Made by a program: the position numbers and the translations under genes. DNA of 14,859 nucleotides from Psychrobacter sp. (GTDB taxonomy: Bacteria; Pseudomonadota; Gammaproteobacteria; Pseudomonadales; Moraxellaceae), in NCBI GenBank assembly GCA_029264635.1, contig JARIAA010000053.1:1-14859 (forward strand), in the 5' to 3' direction. Below, in pieces: positions 1 to 6,977 of this stretch; within the stretch, counting starts at the first letter, position 1, and each line of letters opens with the position of its first letter. Under the pieces are notes generated by a model. That model had not been told where the DNA came from. It ran no database searches and was given only the letters and a program-made list of their open reading frames with translations.

Positions 1-8
1 TGCAAGAG

Positions 9-701
9 ATGCCGCGATTAAATATCGCAAGAGATTTTCCAGCGCCGCAGCGGGTGTGTCTCTTTGCCCAGCATCCTGATGATGAGATTTTAGGCAGTGG
101 CGGTCTACTGCAACACTTAGCGGCTAATGGCAATCCTATCTTGCTCGTCCATGTGACCAATGGTACCCAAAGCCATCCAGACTCAAAGATTTATCCACCA
201 GAAAAGCTCGATACGGTTCGTCCGCAAGAGAGTATTGAGGCGTTAAAAGCATTGGGTATCGCTTCAGTGTCTATCATTGCTCTAGATTTAACGGATGGCA
301 ATGTGTTTGCTGAGCAAGAAAAGTTTCACCAAAAACTGGCCGCTGTTATTCAGCCTAATGATATTTTAGTGGCGCCCTTTATTCACGATGGACATCCTGA
401 CCACGAGGCGACGGGGCAAGTGGTGGCTACCTTTGCTAAATTACACCATTTAGCCTGTTATCAAGTACTGATTTGGGCATGGCACTGGGCCAAACCTGCT
501 GATAGCCGTATTCCTTGGCACTCTGCTGTCAGAGTTGATGTAACCGATGAGCAATTGCAGCGTAAAACTGAAGCGATTGCTTGCTTTAAAAGCCAGATTA
601 GCGTTGATGAGAGTACGGGCAATGCGCCTATTTTATCGGCTCAAACCATCGCCAGAATTAGCCAACCTTGGGAGGTGTACTTACATGAGCCAACATTCTA
701 A
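9..701 (+). CDS. PIG-L family (LmbE-like) zinc deacetylase, probably 5'-partial
   Basis: Members of this family are metal-dependent hydrolases that remove acetyl groups from N-acetylglucosamine-type sugars on lipid or small-molecule conjugates. The sequence shows the family signature AQHPDDE at residues 20-26 (putative metal ligands His22 and Asp25) and a second motif HDGHPDH at 126-132 supplying the third ligand, His132. There is no signal peptide, so it is probably cytoplasmic. The 230-residue length is normal. The ATG at 9 has a purine stretch directly against it rather than at ribosome-binding distance, and the frame stays open to the left edge, so the real start may lie outside the window. 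The stop overlaps the next gene by 17 bases, implying translational coupling to the methyltransferase. The natural substrate cannot be read from the sequence. Assignment to the family is secure; the specific function is not known. Confidence 0.88.
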   Translation: MPRLNIARDFPAPQRVCLFAQHPDDEILGSGGLLQHLAANGNPILLVHVTNGTQSHPDSKIYPPEKLDTVRPQESIEALKALGIASVSIIALDLTDGNVFAEQEKFHQKLAAVIQPNDILVAPFIHDGHPDHEATGQVVATFAKLHHLACYQVLIWAWHWAKPADSRIPWHSAVRVDVTDEQLQRKTEAIACFKSQISVDESTGNAPILSAQTIARISQPWEVYLHEPTF

Positions 702-1512
702 ATCTACAATGGCAATGGATCTTGTTAATCGTTTAAACGTTTCTAAAAGTGATTTGGCTGATTGTACATTCACTGCTGATAGTCAAGCGAATACCTATTC
801 AGAAACCTATTTTGATGCCTTATATAGCGGCAATAGCGACCCGTGGCAGTATCAGACGCGCTGGTATGAAAAGCGTAAGCGCGATATGTGTCTTGCAGTA
901 TTGCCGCAAGCAAAGTATGACACCGCTATTGAGTTGGGCTGTGGCAATGGCGTGTTTAGTGCATTGCTCGCCCACCGTTGTCAGTCTTTGCTCAGTATAG
1001 ATGGCAATAATCAGGCGGTGCAATTGGCCAAACACTACTTGGTGGACTGCTCTCATGCTAAGGTAATACAAGGGGTGATTCCTGAGGTACTGTTTGGACT
1101 GAAAAATGGACTTTTAGAAAATGACCCTTTATCAGCGTCAGACAGCGCGCCTGCTCATCAACCACCCTTTGATTTAATCATTATTAGTGAGATTTTATAT
1201 TATTTATCGCCTAATGATATTGATACGGTGATCGATTGGATTAAACAAAAGCTTGCTATAGGTGGCACCTTACTGTGTTGTCATTGGCGCTACGCTATTG
1301 ATGGCTTTTCGATGACTGGCGAGACGGTGCATGAGCGTTTATGCCAAGCGTTCGATGGGGCTAATCATAGAGCAGATATGGCAACGAGTCACCAAACCGC
1401 TTTTACTCATCCTACTTTTACCCATCAAAGTCAACTTGTGGATAGCGATTTTTTATTAGATGTTTGGCAAAACGCGGCAAAGACGGTTGCCATGCAAGAA
1501 AACTTGGTATGA
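685..1512 (+). CDS. NodS-like class I SAM-dependent methyltransferase
   Basis: This is a small-molecule methyltransferase of about 275 residues. The SAM-binding glycine motif ELGCGNG is at residues 83-89, with an acidic residue (Asp106, in SIDGN) at the end of the next strand, as expected for ribose binding. Upstream are the DPW element (52-54) and the WYEKRKR segment (60-66), which are characteristic of the NodS family of N-methyltransferases. NodS itself methylates the de-N-acetylated sugar of the Nod-factor backbone, which makes a neighbouring PIG-L deacetylase a sensible partner. The frame is open further upstream, but ATG 685 is preferred because GGAGGTG lies just upstream at 671-677 and the conserved protein begins after it. 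It overlaps the deacetylase gene by 17 bases. In some bacteria these two domains are fused in one protein. The substrate is unknown. Confidence 0.85.
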   Translation: MSQHSKSTMAMDLVNRLNVSKSDLADCTFTADSQANTYSETYFDALYSGNSDPWQYQTRWYEKRKRDMCLAVLPQAKYDTAIELGCGNGVFSALLAHRCQSLLSIDGNNQAVQLAKHYLVDCSHAKVIQGVIPEVLFGLKNGLLENDPLSASDSAPAHQPPFDLIIISEILYYLSPNDIDTVIDWIKQKLAIGGTLLCCHWRYAIDGFSMTGETVHERLCQAFDGANHRADMATSHQTAFTHPTFTHQSQLVDSDFLLDVWQNAAKTVAMQENLV

Positions 1513-1535
1513 CAGGGCGTAACCGCTAGTACAAT

Positions 1536-2285
1536 ATGGATAATAGCAAAAAACCTATGGACAATCTAACAATCGGTATTGTGATTCCTGCTCATAATGA
1601 GGCGCTGACGATTAGTGACTGCCTAGCGTCGGTGCAAACGGCTATTCAGCAGCTGCCTTTAACCATAACAGCGACTGTGCTTGTGGTGCTAGATAGCTGT
1701 AGCGATGAGACGTATGCCTTGGTTAAAAATATAGGCGCCAAAAACACAGGCGCCAAAAATGTAGAGGTCAAAAACGCTCGCATGGATTATCTCTGCTGCG
1801 ACTATCGCTGTGTGGGACAAGTGCGCGATTTAGGGGTTCGTCATGCTATCGCCTCTGGCGCAACGTGGCTTGCCTGTACCGATGCGGACTCGGTAGTGCC
1901 ACCAGATTGGCTAGTGCAGCAAGTCAAACATATAAAAGATCAGCCTACCGATATGATTTGCGGTGTGGTGAGCGTGGACAGTTGGGCGCATTTGACGCCG
2001 CAAACGCGTGAAGATTATATCGCTCATTATCAAGATAGGATGGGACACCGTCATATTCATGGCGCAAATTTAAGCTTTAGCGCTGAGGCGTATCTTGCCG
2101 TTGGCGGCTTTGCGCCATTGCCTTGTCACGAAGATGTGGATTTGGTCAAAAAATTTGAGTCCCAAGACTATGCGATCACGTGGAGCAATCGCGTCCGCGT
2201 GACGACCAGCAGCCGCTTGCAAGCTCGAGCCTCAGAAGGGTTTGCTGCATTTTTGACGAATTTGGAAAAAGGTCATTTAAAATGA
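1536..2285 (+). CDS. Family 2 glycosyltransferase
   Basis: This is a GT-A fold, GT2-type glycosyltransferase of 249 residues without obvious membrane segments. It opens with the typical IGIVIPAHNEA strand and nucleotide-binding loop (13-23), has a DAD metal/nucleotide-sugar motif at 116-118, and carries an HED acidic motif (199-201) in the acceptor part. It starts 23 bases after the methyltransferase stop and is probably co-transcribed. A second in-frame ATG at 1557 is possible, since neither start has a strong ribosome-binding site. Residues 66-80 are an insertion of three five-residue repeats (IGAKN, TGAKN, VEVKN), which lengthens the loop after the second strand. Together with the deacetylase and methyltransferase it suggests assembly or modification of a glycosylated metabolite or surface glycan. 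Donor and acceptor are unknown. Confidence 0.85.
   Translation: MDNSKKPMDNLTIGIVIPAHNEALTISDCLASVQTAIQQLPLTITATVLVVLDSCSDETYALVKNIGAKNTGAKNVEVKNARMDYLCCDYRCVGQVRDLGVRHAIASGATWLACTDADSVVPPDWLVQQVKHIKDQPTDMICGVVSVDSWAHLTPQTREDYIAHYQDRMGHRHIHGANLSFSAEAYLAVGGFAPLPCHEDVDLVKKFESQDYAITWSNRVRVTTSSRLQARASEGFAAFLTNLEKGHLK
1731..1775 (+). repeat. Three 15-base tandem repeats inside the glycosyltransferase gene
   Basis: Units lie at 1731-1745, 1746-1760 and 1761-1775. The first two differ at only three positions and share GGCGCCAAAAA; the third is diverged. Being a multiple of three, the repeat adds five residues per copy without a frameshift, so copy number could vary between strains. Confidence 0.7.
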
Positions 2286-2346
2286 CGATTGATAAAACCG
2301 CTGTTAAAATAATTTATAGTCAGTTTGAAATAAAATTGATATAGAG

Positions 2347-2397
2347 GCGATAGAAAATTTATCCCTGTCGCACTGACTCGATTTTAAAGTAAATCGA
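2347..2397 (+). other. Two consecutive hairpins in the 3' region after the glycosyltransferase
   Basis: The first hairpin pairs GCGATAG (2347-2353) with CTGTCGC (2365-2371) through seven pairs including one G-U. The second pairs TCGATTT (2378-2384) with AAATCGA (2391-2397) perfectly across a six-base loop. With the terminator at 2446-2477 they make a structured segment of about 130 bases. It could be an mRNA 3' end or a small RNA. I could not find a clearly spaced promoter in front of it. Confidence 0.3.
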
Positions 2398-2445
2398 CTA
2401 CAAAGGCTGCATAGCATTTAAAAAGTAGAATGGTTGATTAACATA

Positions 2446-2477
2446 AAAATCCTCAGTTTAACAACTGGGGATTTTTT
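2446..2477 (+). terminator. Rho-independent terminator of the deacetylase-methyltransferase-glycosyltransferase cluster
   Basis: A stem with arms AATCCTCAGTT (2448-2458) and AACTGGGGATT (2463-2473) closes on a TAAC loop with one G-U pair. The stem is extended by A-T pairs and runs into a stretch of six T (2472-2477). It is about 160 bases downstream of the glycosyltransferase stop. Confidence 0.8.
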
Positions 2478-2638
2478 GAGACGGTTGGCGGTAGCGCTGT
2501 TTACATGCCAATGTATGGTCTTCGGTGCTAGACTGTAGATCGTATTCAACAGATATAGATATACATCTCAAAATGGTACAAGCGCTCAGTATGAGTGCCT
2601 AATAAGCCAAAACATTTCACCAAACTCTCTAATGAGAT

Positions 2639-2666
2639 TTGACTATCTTTTTAAACCCATTAACAT
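2639..2666 (+). promoter_or_regulatory. Candidate sigma70 promoter for ccmF
   Basis: TTGACT (2639-2644) and TAACAT (2661-2666) are separated by 16 bases. They match the -35 and -10 consensus at five and four of six positions. It lies about 65 bases before the ccmF start and after the preceding terminator, so ccmF needs a promoter in this region. Confidence 0.45.
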
Positions 2667-2731
2667 ATCCTAACTTTCTTTTAGGTTTTTGAGCTCATCA
2701 GGCGAGCAGCGCCGCTCAAACAAGGTGATAT

Positions 2732-4828
2732 ATGCTAATTACAGAGCTAGGTTATTTTGCACTAGTGGCAGCTTTTATCATTGCCATCTTTCAAGTAGTA
2801 TTACCAACGGTCGGTATTATTCATAATAATGTTGCTTGGCAGCGGTTGGCACCTAGTCTAGCTTGGGCACAGTTTTTTGCCATGCTGTTGTCGTTTTTAA
2901 CTTTAATCGCAGGCTTTTATTTTAATGATTTTAGCCTCAAATATGTGGCTCAGCACTCCAATACTCTATTGCCTTGGTACTATCGTCTATCAGCGACTTG
3001 GGGTGGTCACGAAGGCTCGTTACTATTATGGATAACTATTCTTGCAACTTGGGCCGCGCTAGTTTCCTACTTTAGTCGCGGTCTGCCACTGTCTATGCGG
3101 GCACGAGTATTAGTTATTTTGTCGGGCGTACAGACGATGATGCTGGCGATGCTTATCTTTACCTCATCACCCTTTGAGCGCACCTTGCCGCATTTATTAG
3201 TAGATGGCGCAGACCTTAATCCTTTGTTGCAAGATCCTGGTTTAATTTTCCATCCACCGATGCTCTATATGGGGTATGTGGGCATGGTCGTGCCCTTTGC
3301 TTTTTGTATGGCGGCGCTGTGGGCGGGCAGGTTAGATGCCGTATGGACACGTTGGTCGCGGCCTTGGACGCAAGCGGCTTGGGGGTTTTTGACTTTAGGT
3401 ATCGCCCTTGGTTCATGGTGGGCTTATTATGAGCTTGGCTGGGGCGGTTGGTGGTTTTGGGATCCTGTCGAAAATGCGTCTTTGATGCCGTGGCTTGCTG
3501 GTACTGCACTACTACACTCACTGGCGGTGACCGAAAAACGCGGGGTCTTTAAAGCATGGACGATTATGCTCGCCATCTTTACCTTTGCCTTAAGTTTATT
3601 AGGTACTTTCCTCGTCCGTTCTGGCGTTATTACCTCTGTGCATTCGTTTGCCGCTGACCCAACACGCGGTATCGTTATTTTAATTATTTTAGGCATCGTC
3701 ATTGGTGGCGGTTTACTGATGTTTGCGCTGCGCGGCTGGCGGCTTACTGTCGAGAGTCAGTATCGTCTGTTTTCTCGCGAGAGTTTTTTAGTTATGAATA
3801 ATGCCATCATTTTGGTGGCGACTTTGGTTGTGCTACTGGGTACTTTATATCCTATTATTGCTGACGCTTTTAATTTGGGTGAGGTTTCGGTTGGAGCGCC
3901 TTATTTTAATGCGTTATTTGTGCCGCTTGCCTGGTTATTGATGCTGGCGATGGGTATGGGCTCAAACATTCGCTGGAAGAAAGACAGTCGTCCCTTATTA
4001 GGGCCTGCGCTTATTATTGCGGTGAGCAGTGCTGTCCTTGGCGCAATTATCAGCCACTTCGTTCATCCAGTAGAGATGTTTAATATCGCTGTGACCTTGG
4101 CGTTAAGCTTTTGGGTATTGGCATGGATGGTTGTCGATATCAAAGACAAGACCAAAAATGCGAAAACCCGATGGGTGGGCATGAGACGTTTAAAAAGTAG
4201 CTATTGGGGCATGCAGACCGCTCATTTAGGGGTGTTAGTGCTGGCTATCGGTATTGGCGTGACGAGTAGCATGAGTATTGAGACAGATGTTGCTTTGGGC
4301 GTCGGAGACCGAGTACAGGTACAAGGCTATGATTTTGAGTTTGAGAGTTTGAGCGAGGTTAAAGGCAGTAACTTTGATGCGATGCAAGCCAAAATTCTGG
4401 TGACTAAAGAGGGGCAGCAGGTGGCTACTTTATATCCAGAAAAGCGTACTTACGTGGTGAGCATGATGCCGATGACCGAAGCGGCTATTGATGATAAGTT
4501 CAGCCGCGACGTCTATGTCGCCTTGGGTGAGCCTATCTCTGAGAATAGTAATGAATGGGCGGTGCGTATTTATGTAAAGCCTTTGATTCGCTGGATTTGG
4601 CTTGGGTCTATCATTATGGCTCTTGGCGCGTTGCTCTCAATGCTAGATCGTCGTTATCGTTTTAAGACAAAGCGGCGCGCCAACAGTGCGGATGATATTG
4701 AAGATTTTGATTACGGTACTGTCTATCAAGATCTGCATAAAAACAGCCCCGTAGTGTCCAAATCTATGAATGCAGAAGTGAGTACCCAATCAGTCCCAGT
4801 CAGTCAAGGAGCGCTAAAAAATGACTAG
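2732..4828 (+). CDS. ccmF: Cytochrome c maturation protein CcmF (heme lyase subunit)
   Basis: CcmF is the large integral membrane protein of the System I heme lyase, which takes heme from holo-CcmE and, with CcmH and CcmI, attaches it to CXXCH motifs of apocytochrome c in the periplasm. The 698-residue protein is a multi-pass membrane protein with the signature WWD domain WGGWWFWDPVENASLMPW around 237-254. The four conserved histidines expected in CcmF are at 174 (LIFHPP), 262 (LLHS), 304 (SVHSF) and 498 (AHLG). It is somewhat longer than the usual 640-650 residues, owing mostly to a polar C-terminal tail after the last membrane helix (about residue 648 onward). The start has AAGGTG at 2722-2727. 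Unusually, ccmA-E are not directly upstream and ccmG and ccmH do not follow. The last codons overlap a mini-ORF that leads into ccmI. Its client in this window is probably TorC. Confidence 0.97.
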   Translation: MLITELGYFALVAAFIIAIFQVVLPTVGIIHNNVAWQRLAPSLAWAQFFAMLLSFLTLIAGFYFNDFSLKYVAQHSNTLLPWYYRLSATWGGHEGSLLLWITILATWAALVSYFSRGLPLSMRARVLVILSGVQTMMLAMLIFTSSPFERTLPHLLVDGADLNPLLQDPGLIFHPPMLYMGYVGMVVPFAFCMAALWAGRLDAVWTRWSRPWTQAAWGFLTLGIALGSWWAYYELGWGGWWFWDPVENASLMPWLAGTALLHSLAVTEKRGVFKAWTIMLAIFTFALSLLGTFLVRSGVITSVHSFAADPTRGIVILIILGIVIGGGLLMFALRGWRLTVESQYRLFSRESFLVMNNAIILVATLVVLLGTLYPIIADAFNLGEVSVGAPYFNALFVPLAWLLMLAMGMGSNIRWKKDSRPLLGPALIIAVSSAVLGAIISHFVHPVEMFNIAVTLALSFWVLAWMVVDIKDKTKNAKTRWVGMRRLKSSYWGMQTAHLGVLVLAIGIGVTSSMSIETDVALGVGDRVQVQGYDFEFESLSEVKGSNFDAMQAKILVTKEGQQVATLYPEKRTYVVSMMPMTEAAIDDKFSRDVYVALGEPISENSNEWAVRIYVKPLIRWIWLGSIIMALGALLSMLDRRYRFKTKRRANSADDIEDFDYGTVYQDLHKNSPVVSKSMNAEVSTQSVPVSQGALKND

Positions 4829-4877
4829 CAAGCTGCTAAAATCATCCAAGCAACGCCTTGATGGAGGAGCGCTCTGA
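4821..4877 (+). pseudogene. 18-codon reading frame in the place of ccmG-ccmH (possible deletion scar)
   Basis: An ATG at 4821 overlaps the ccmF stop (ATGACTAG), and the frame runs 18 codons (MTSKLLKSSKQRLDGGAL) to a TGA that overlaps the ccmI start (TGATG at 4875-4879). These are the coupling arrangements expected for a gene following ccmF and for a gene preceding ccmI. In System I operons those two genes are usually ccmG and ccmH. The frame is therefore what would remain if the start of ccmG had been joined in frame to the end of ccmH. It also contains the ccmI ribosome-binding site GGAGGAG (4863-4869). The alternative is an ordinary 48-base spacer that happens to be open. The scar reading is inference. 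Confidence 0.35.
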
Positions 4878-6145
4878 TGTCTTTATTTTCTACTTTTGGC
4901 TTATTTTTTATCCTGTGCTTATTGGTTGCTATTTTATTGGCGCTAGTGATTCTCATGCCTTGGCTACGCTCAAAAAAGGAGGAGGTTATAGACAATAAGC
5001 TTATGACTCTTAGCATTGATGTGTATAAATCTAGACTGCGCGAGTTGGGCGCAGACAAAGCAGCAGGGACTATCAATGAGTCCCACTATCATGCCCAAAA
5101 AACAGAGCTTGAGCGCCAATTATTGGATGCTGAGCAGCCAGATACCCTTATGCAGCAGCCAAGCTTGCAGAGTAAATGGGCCATTATAATCGGCGGGCCG
5201 ATCTTGGCAGGGCTGGCTTACACCTTTATTAGTGATCGTACGAGTGTCTATGAGCTGTGGCGAGCGCAAGACAGCGTCGGGCAGGTGGCGGATGATTTAT
5301 TGACTGGTAAAATCAATGAGCCGCCAGAGTGGGCGATGGAGGATATGGCAGCGCTGTTTTCTGCCATGCAGACCAATGTCCATCACAATGCGCATGATGC
5401 TGCGCGCTGGATGCGCCTGTCTAATATATTCTTATCATTTGAGGCGACAGAGTCTGGATTAGAAGCGTTATCCAGAGCTTATCGTCTGACCCCTAACAAT
5501 GAAGAGGTTGCCATCGCTTACGCGCAGATGAGCTTCTTTATTGAAGAAGGGGTTTTGGATCCCAATACTCGCCGTGTCTTGGCAGATATCCTCAAAGCCA
5601 ATCCGCGACAGGAAGAGGCGCTCATGCTGATGGTCATGGGCGAGGCGCGCGTGGGCAACTACGAGCAAGCCAAAGCGTGGATAGACAAAATGCGCTTGGT
5701 CGTTGAGCAAAAACCTGGCAATCACGCCGACGAGCTTGCCGACTTGGATAATCTCATGGCCAATATGGACAGACAACAAGGGCAGGCGTCCCAAAACGTT
5801 GAGGTGTCAGTCACCATCAATCCAAGTTTGCTACCGTTGGTCAAAGCCGATGATGTTTTGTTTGTCGCCATTCGCGCCGCAGCAGGCGGACCACCTTATG
5901 CAGCAAAACGTATCCCAATAAATAGTTTAAAGCAAGGCGTGATGACAACGAGCTTAGGAGATTTGGATGCAATGATGCCCGAGCGCACCCTGCAATCTGC
6001 GCGCGCTGCCAATGAGCAGTTGGTTGTGACCGCGCGCATCAGCCACTCTGGCAATGCAACGTCGCAGACAGGAGATCTATCGGCCAATCCCATCGTACTA
6101 GACGCGCCGCAGGTCAATATCGAAATCAATCAACAAGTTCCATAA
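4877..6145 (+). CDS. ccmI: Cytochrome c maturation protein CcmI
   Basis: CcmI is the apocytochrome c chaperone of the System I heme ligation complex. It binds the C-terminal helix of apocytochromes and presents them to CcmF/CcmH. In E. coli it corresponds to the C-terminal part of the fused CcmH. This 422-residue protein has an N-terminal membrane helix (about 5-30) and a conserved cytoplasmic loop containing YKSRLRELGADKAAGTI (50-66). A second membrane helix (about 101-118) follows, and then a periplasmic part with TPR-like helices (about 155-290). The C-terminal beta domain (about 305-420) carries the family segment ARISHSGNAT. The start has GGAGGAG seven bases upstream. No CcmH domain (CXXC thiol reductase) is present at either end, so the partner protein must be encoded elsewhere or be missing. 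Confidence 0.92.
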   Translation: MSLFSTFGLFFILCLLVAILLALVILMPWLRSKKEEVIDNKLMTLSIDVYKSRLRELGADKAAGTINESHYHAQKTELERQLLDAEQPDTLMQQPSLQSKWAIIIGGPILAGLAYTFISDRTSVYELWRAQDSVGQVADDLLTGKINEPPEWAMEDMAALFSAMQTNVHHNAHDAARWMRLSNIFLSFEATESGLEALSRAYRLTPNNEEVAIAYAQMSFFIEEGVLDPNTRRVLADILKANPRQEEALMLMVMGEARVGNYEQAKAWIDKMRLVVEQKPGNHADELADLDNLMANMDRQQGQASQNVEVSVTINPSLLPLVKADDVLFVAIRAAAGGPPYAAKRIPINSLKQGVMTTSLGDLDAMMPERTLQSARAANEQLVVTARISHSGNATSQTGDLSANPIVLDAPQVNIEINQQVP

Positions 6146-6201
6146 TATCTACATAGCTAGGCTTAATACTTCTAACGACACTCTGCTTATCATTGTTGAA
6201 T

Positions 6202-6236
6202 AAGGGCTATTGGTTATCCATAGTCCTTGTTTTTTT
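6202..6236 (+). terminator. Rho-independent terminator after ccmI
   Basis: AAGGGCTAT (6202-6210) pairs with ATAGTCCTT (6220-6228) with one G-U pair. Two further G-C pairs inside the loop are possible. A run of seven T follows at 6230-6236. It is 57 bases after the ccmI stop and separates the ccm and tor transcripts. Confidence 0.8.
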
Positions 6237-6413
6237 GTATCTCACTTTTACAGATTAACGCACTGCGATAGTCAATTTATATCAAAAATGTTGGATGAAT
6301 TTGTGTGGCTTTTAGAGCTCTCAAATAAAATTCGTCTTTTTTATAAGACTTAGTTTGTAGCGAAAACAAGTTTAGGAGCAGGCTATACATTCTTATTTTT
6401 AGATTAAAACCAT

Positions 6414-6460
6414 GGAGTACTCCTAAATCCTAATCGACTGTGTTATCCTTATAGATAACA
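6414..6460. promoter_or_regulatory. Palindrome and inverted repeat upstream of the tor operon, possible operators
   Basis: GGAGTACTCC (6414-6423) is a perfect 10-base palindrome. TGTTATC (6441-6447) and GATAACA (6454-6460) form a perfect inverted repeat with a six-base spacer, the geometry of a dimeric regulator site. In addition TTTAGGAG (6371-6378) is inverted as CTCCTAAA (6420-6427). No known regulator site matches well enough to name. Confidence 0.3.
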
Positions 6461-6587
6461 AGGTATTAAGCTTAAATAAATAAAAATTTAAATGAAAGTG
6501 TACTAGGATAGTGGCTGTCATTTGCTGAGGTATTTAAATTAGAAGGCTAGATATTATCAACAAAACCAGTAGGGAATTTATCTGCAT

Positions 6588-6597
6588 TTGTTCATAA
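6588..6597 (+). promoter_or_regulatory. Tor-box-like decamer
   Basis: TTGTTCATAA matches eight of ten positions of the E. coli TorR-binding decamer CTGTTCATAT. It lies 86 bases before torE. E. coli has several such boxes and I see only one good match here, and no torR in the window, so the site is tentative. Confidence 0.25.
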
Positions 6598-6682
6598 AAA
6601 AATAAATAAGTTAGATTGTTAAGCTGAGCTTTGTAAAACTTCTAAGTGAATCGAAACGTATCAAGTATATAGTGGGAGGCGG

Positions 6683-6856
6683 ATGATGCAATACGAAAAG
6701 CAACTACGAAAAAAAGAGCAACCGATTAAACACCAATGGCTCAGTGCACTGGTCATGGCATTTATCGCCCTACCATTTATTGCGCTGTTATTTCTATGCG
6801 CTTATGGCTTTATTGTCTGGTTTGGACAAATGTTATTTTGGGGTCCACCGTCTTAA
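6683..6856 (+). CDS. torE: TorE, small membrane protein of the TMAO-reductase operon (NapE/TorE family)
   Basis: TorE proteins are short single-span inner-membrane proteins encoded at the head of torECAD operons in Shewanella and Vibrio relatives. They are thought to assist TMAO respiration, probably by interaction with TorC. This frame encodes 57 residues: a positively charged N-terminus (1-17), one hydrophobic segment (about 19-46), and the family-typical ending GPPS (54-57). GGGAGG at 6674-6679 gives a good ribosome-binding site for ATG 6683; the ATG at 6686 is an equally close alternative. The gene leads directly into torC after a 121-base gap. The position and the GYGF-like segment (AYGFIVW, 40-46) support the assignment. 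Confidence 0.82.
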   Translation: MMQYEKQLRKKEQPIKHQWLSALVMAFIALPFIALLFLCAYGFIVWFGQMLFWGPPS

Positions 6857-6977
6857 ACCGCTTTGGATAATCCCTTATTAGATATTCTCTATGAAGTCTC
6901 TCACTAGAACTATTAAAAAAACAAAATGTCCGCTTGCATTGCCATATAAACGGTCATGTTAAACGGTAAGGAATTAT

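Larger units (their letters stand above)
2286..2731. other. Intergenic region between glycosyltransferase and ccmF (446 bases)
   Basis: I find no convincing gene in this stretch. It holds two hairpins and then a rho-independent terminator in its first half (2347-2477), and a candidate promoter for ccmF in its second half. The remaining DNA between about 2478 and 2638 shows nothing I recognise. Confidence 0.6.
6146..6682. other. Intergenic region between ccmI and torE (537 bases)
   Basis: This is AT-rich and without a convincing gene. It holds the ccmI terminator near its left end, a palindrome and an inverted repeat in the middle (6414-6460), and a match to the E. coli tor box at 6588-6597. 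It must contain the promoter of the tor operon, but I could not find a -35/-10 pair with good spacing. The TATATA at 6666-6671 is too close to the torE ribosome-binding site to be the -10 element. Confidence 0.6.

Noticed and set aside
547..684. N-terminal extension of the methyltransferase frame upstream of ATG 685
   Set aside because: It lies inside the deacetylase coding sequence, has no family similarity, and ATG 685 has a good ribosome-binding site.
6271..6285. FNR-like site upstream of the tor operon
   Set aside because: Only the right half ATCAA is intact; the left half matches three of five positions.
6666..6671. TATATA as the -10 element of the tor promoter
   Set aside because: The transcript would begin at the torE ribosome-binding site, which leaves no leader.
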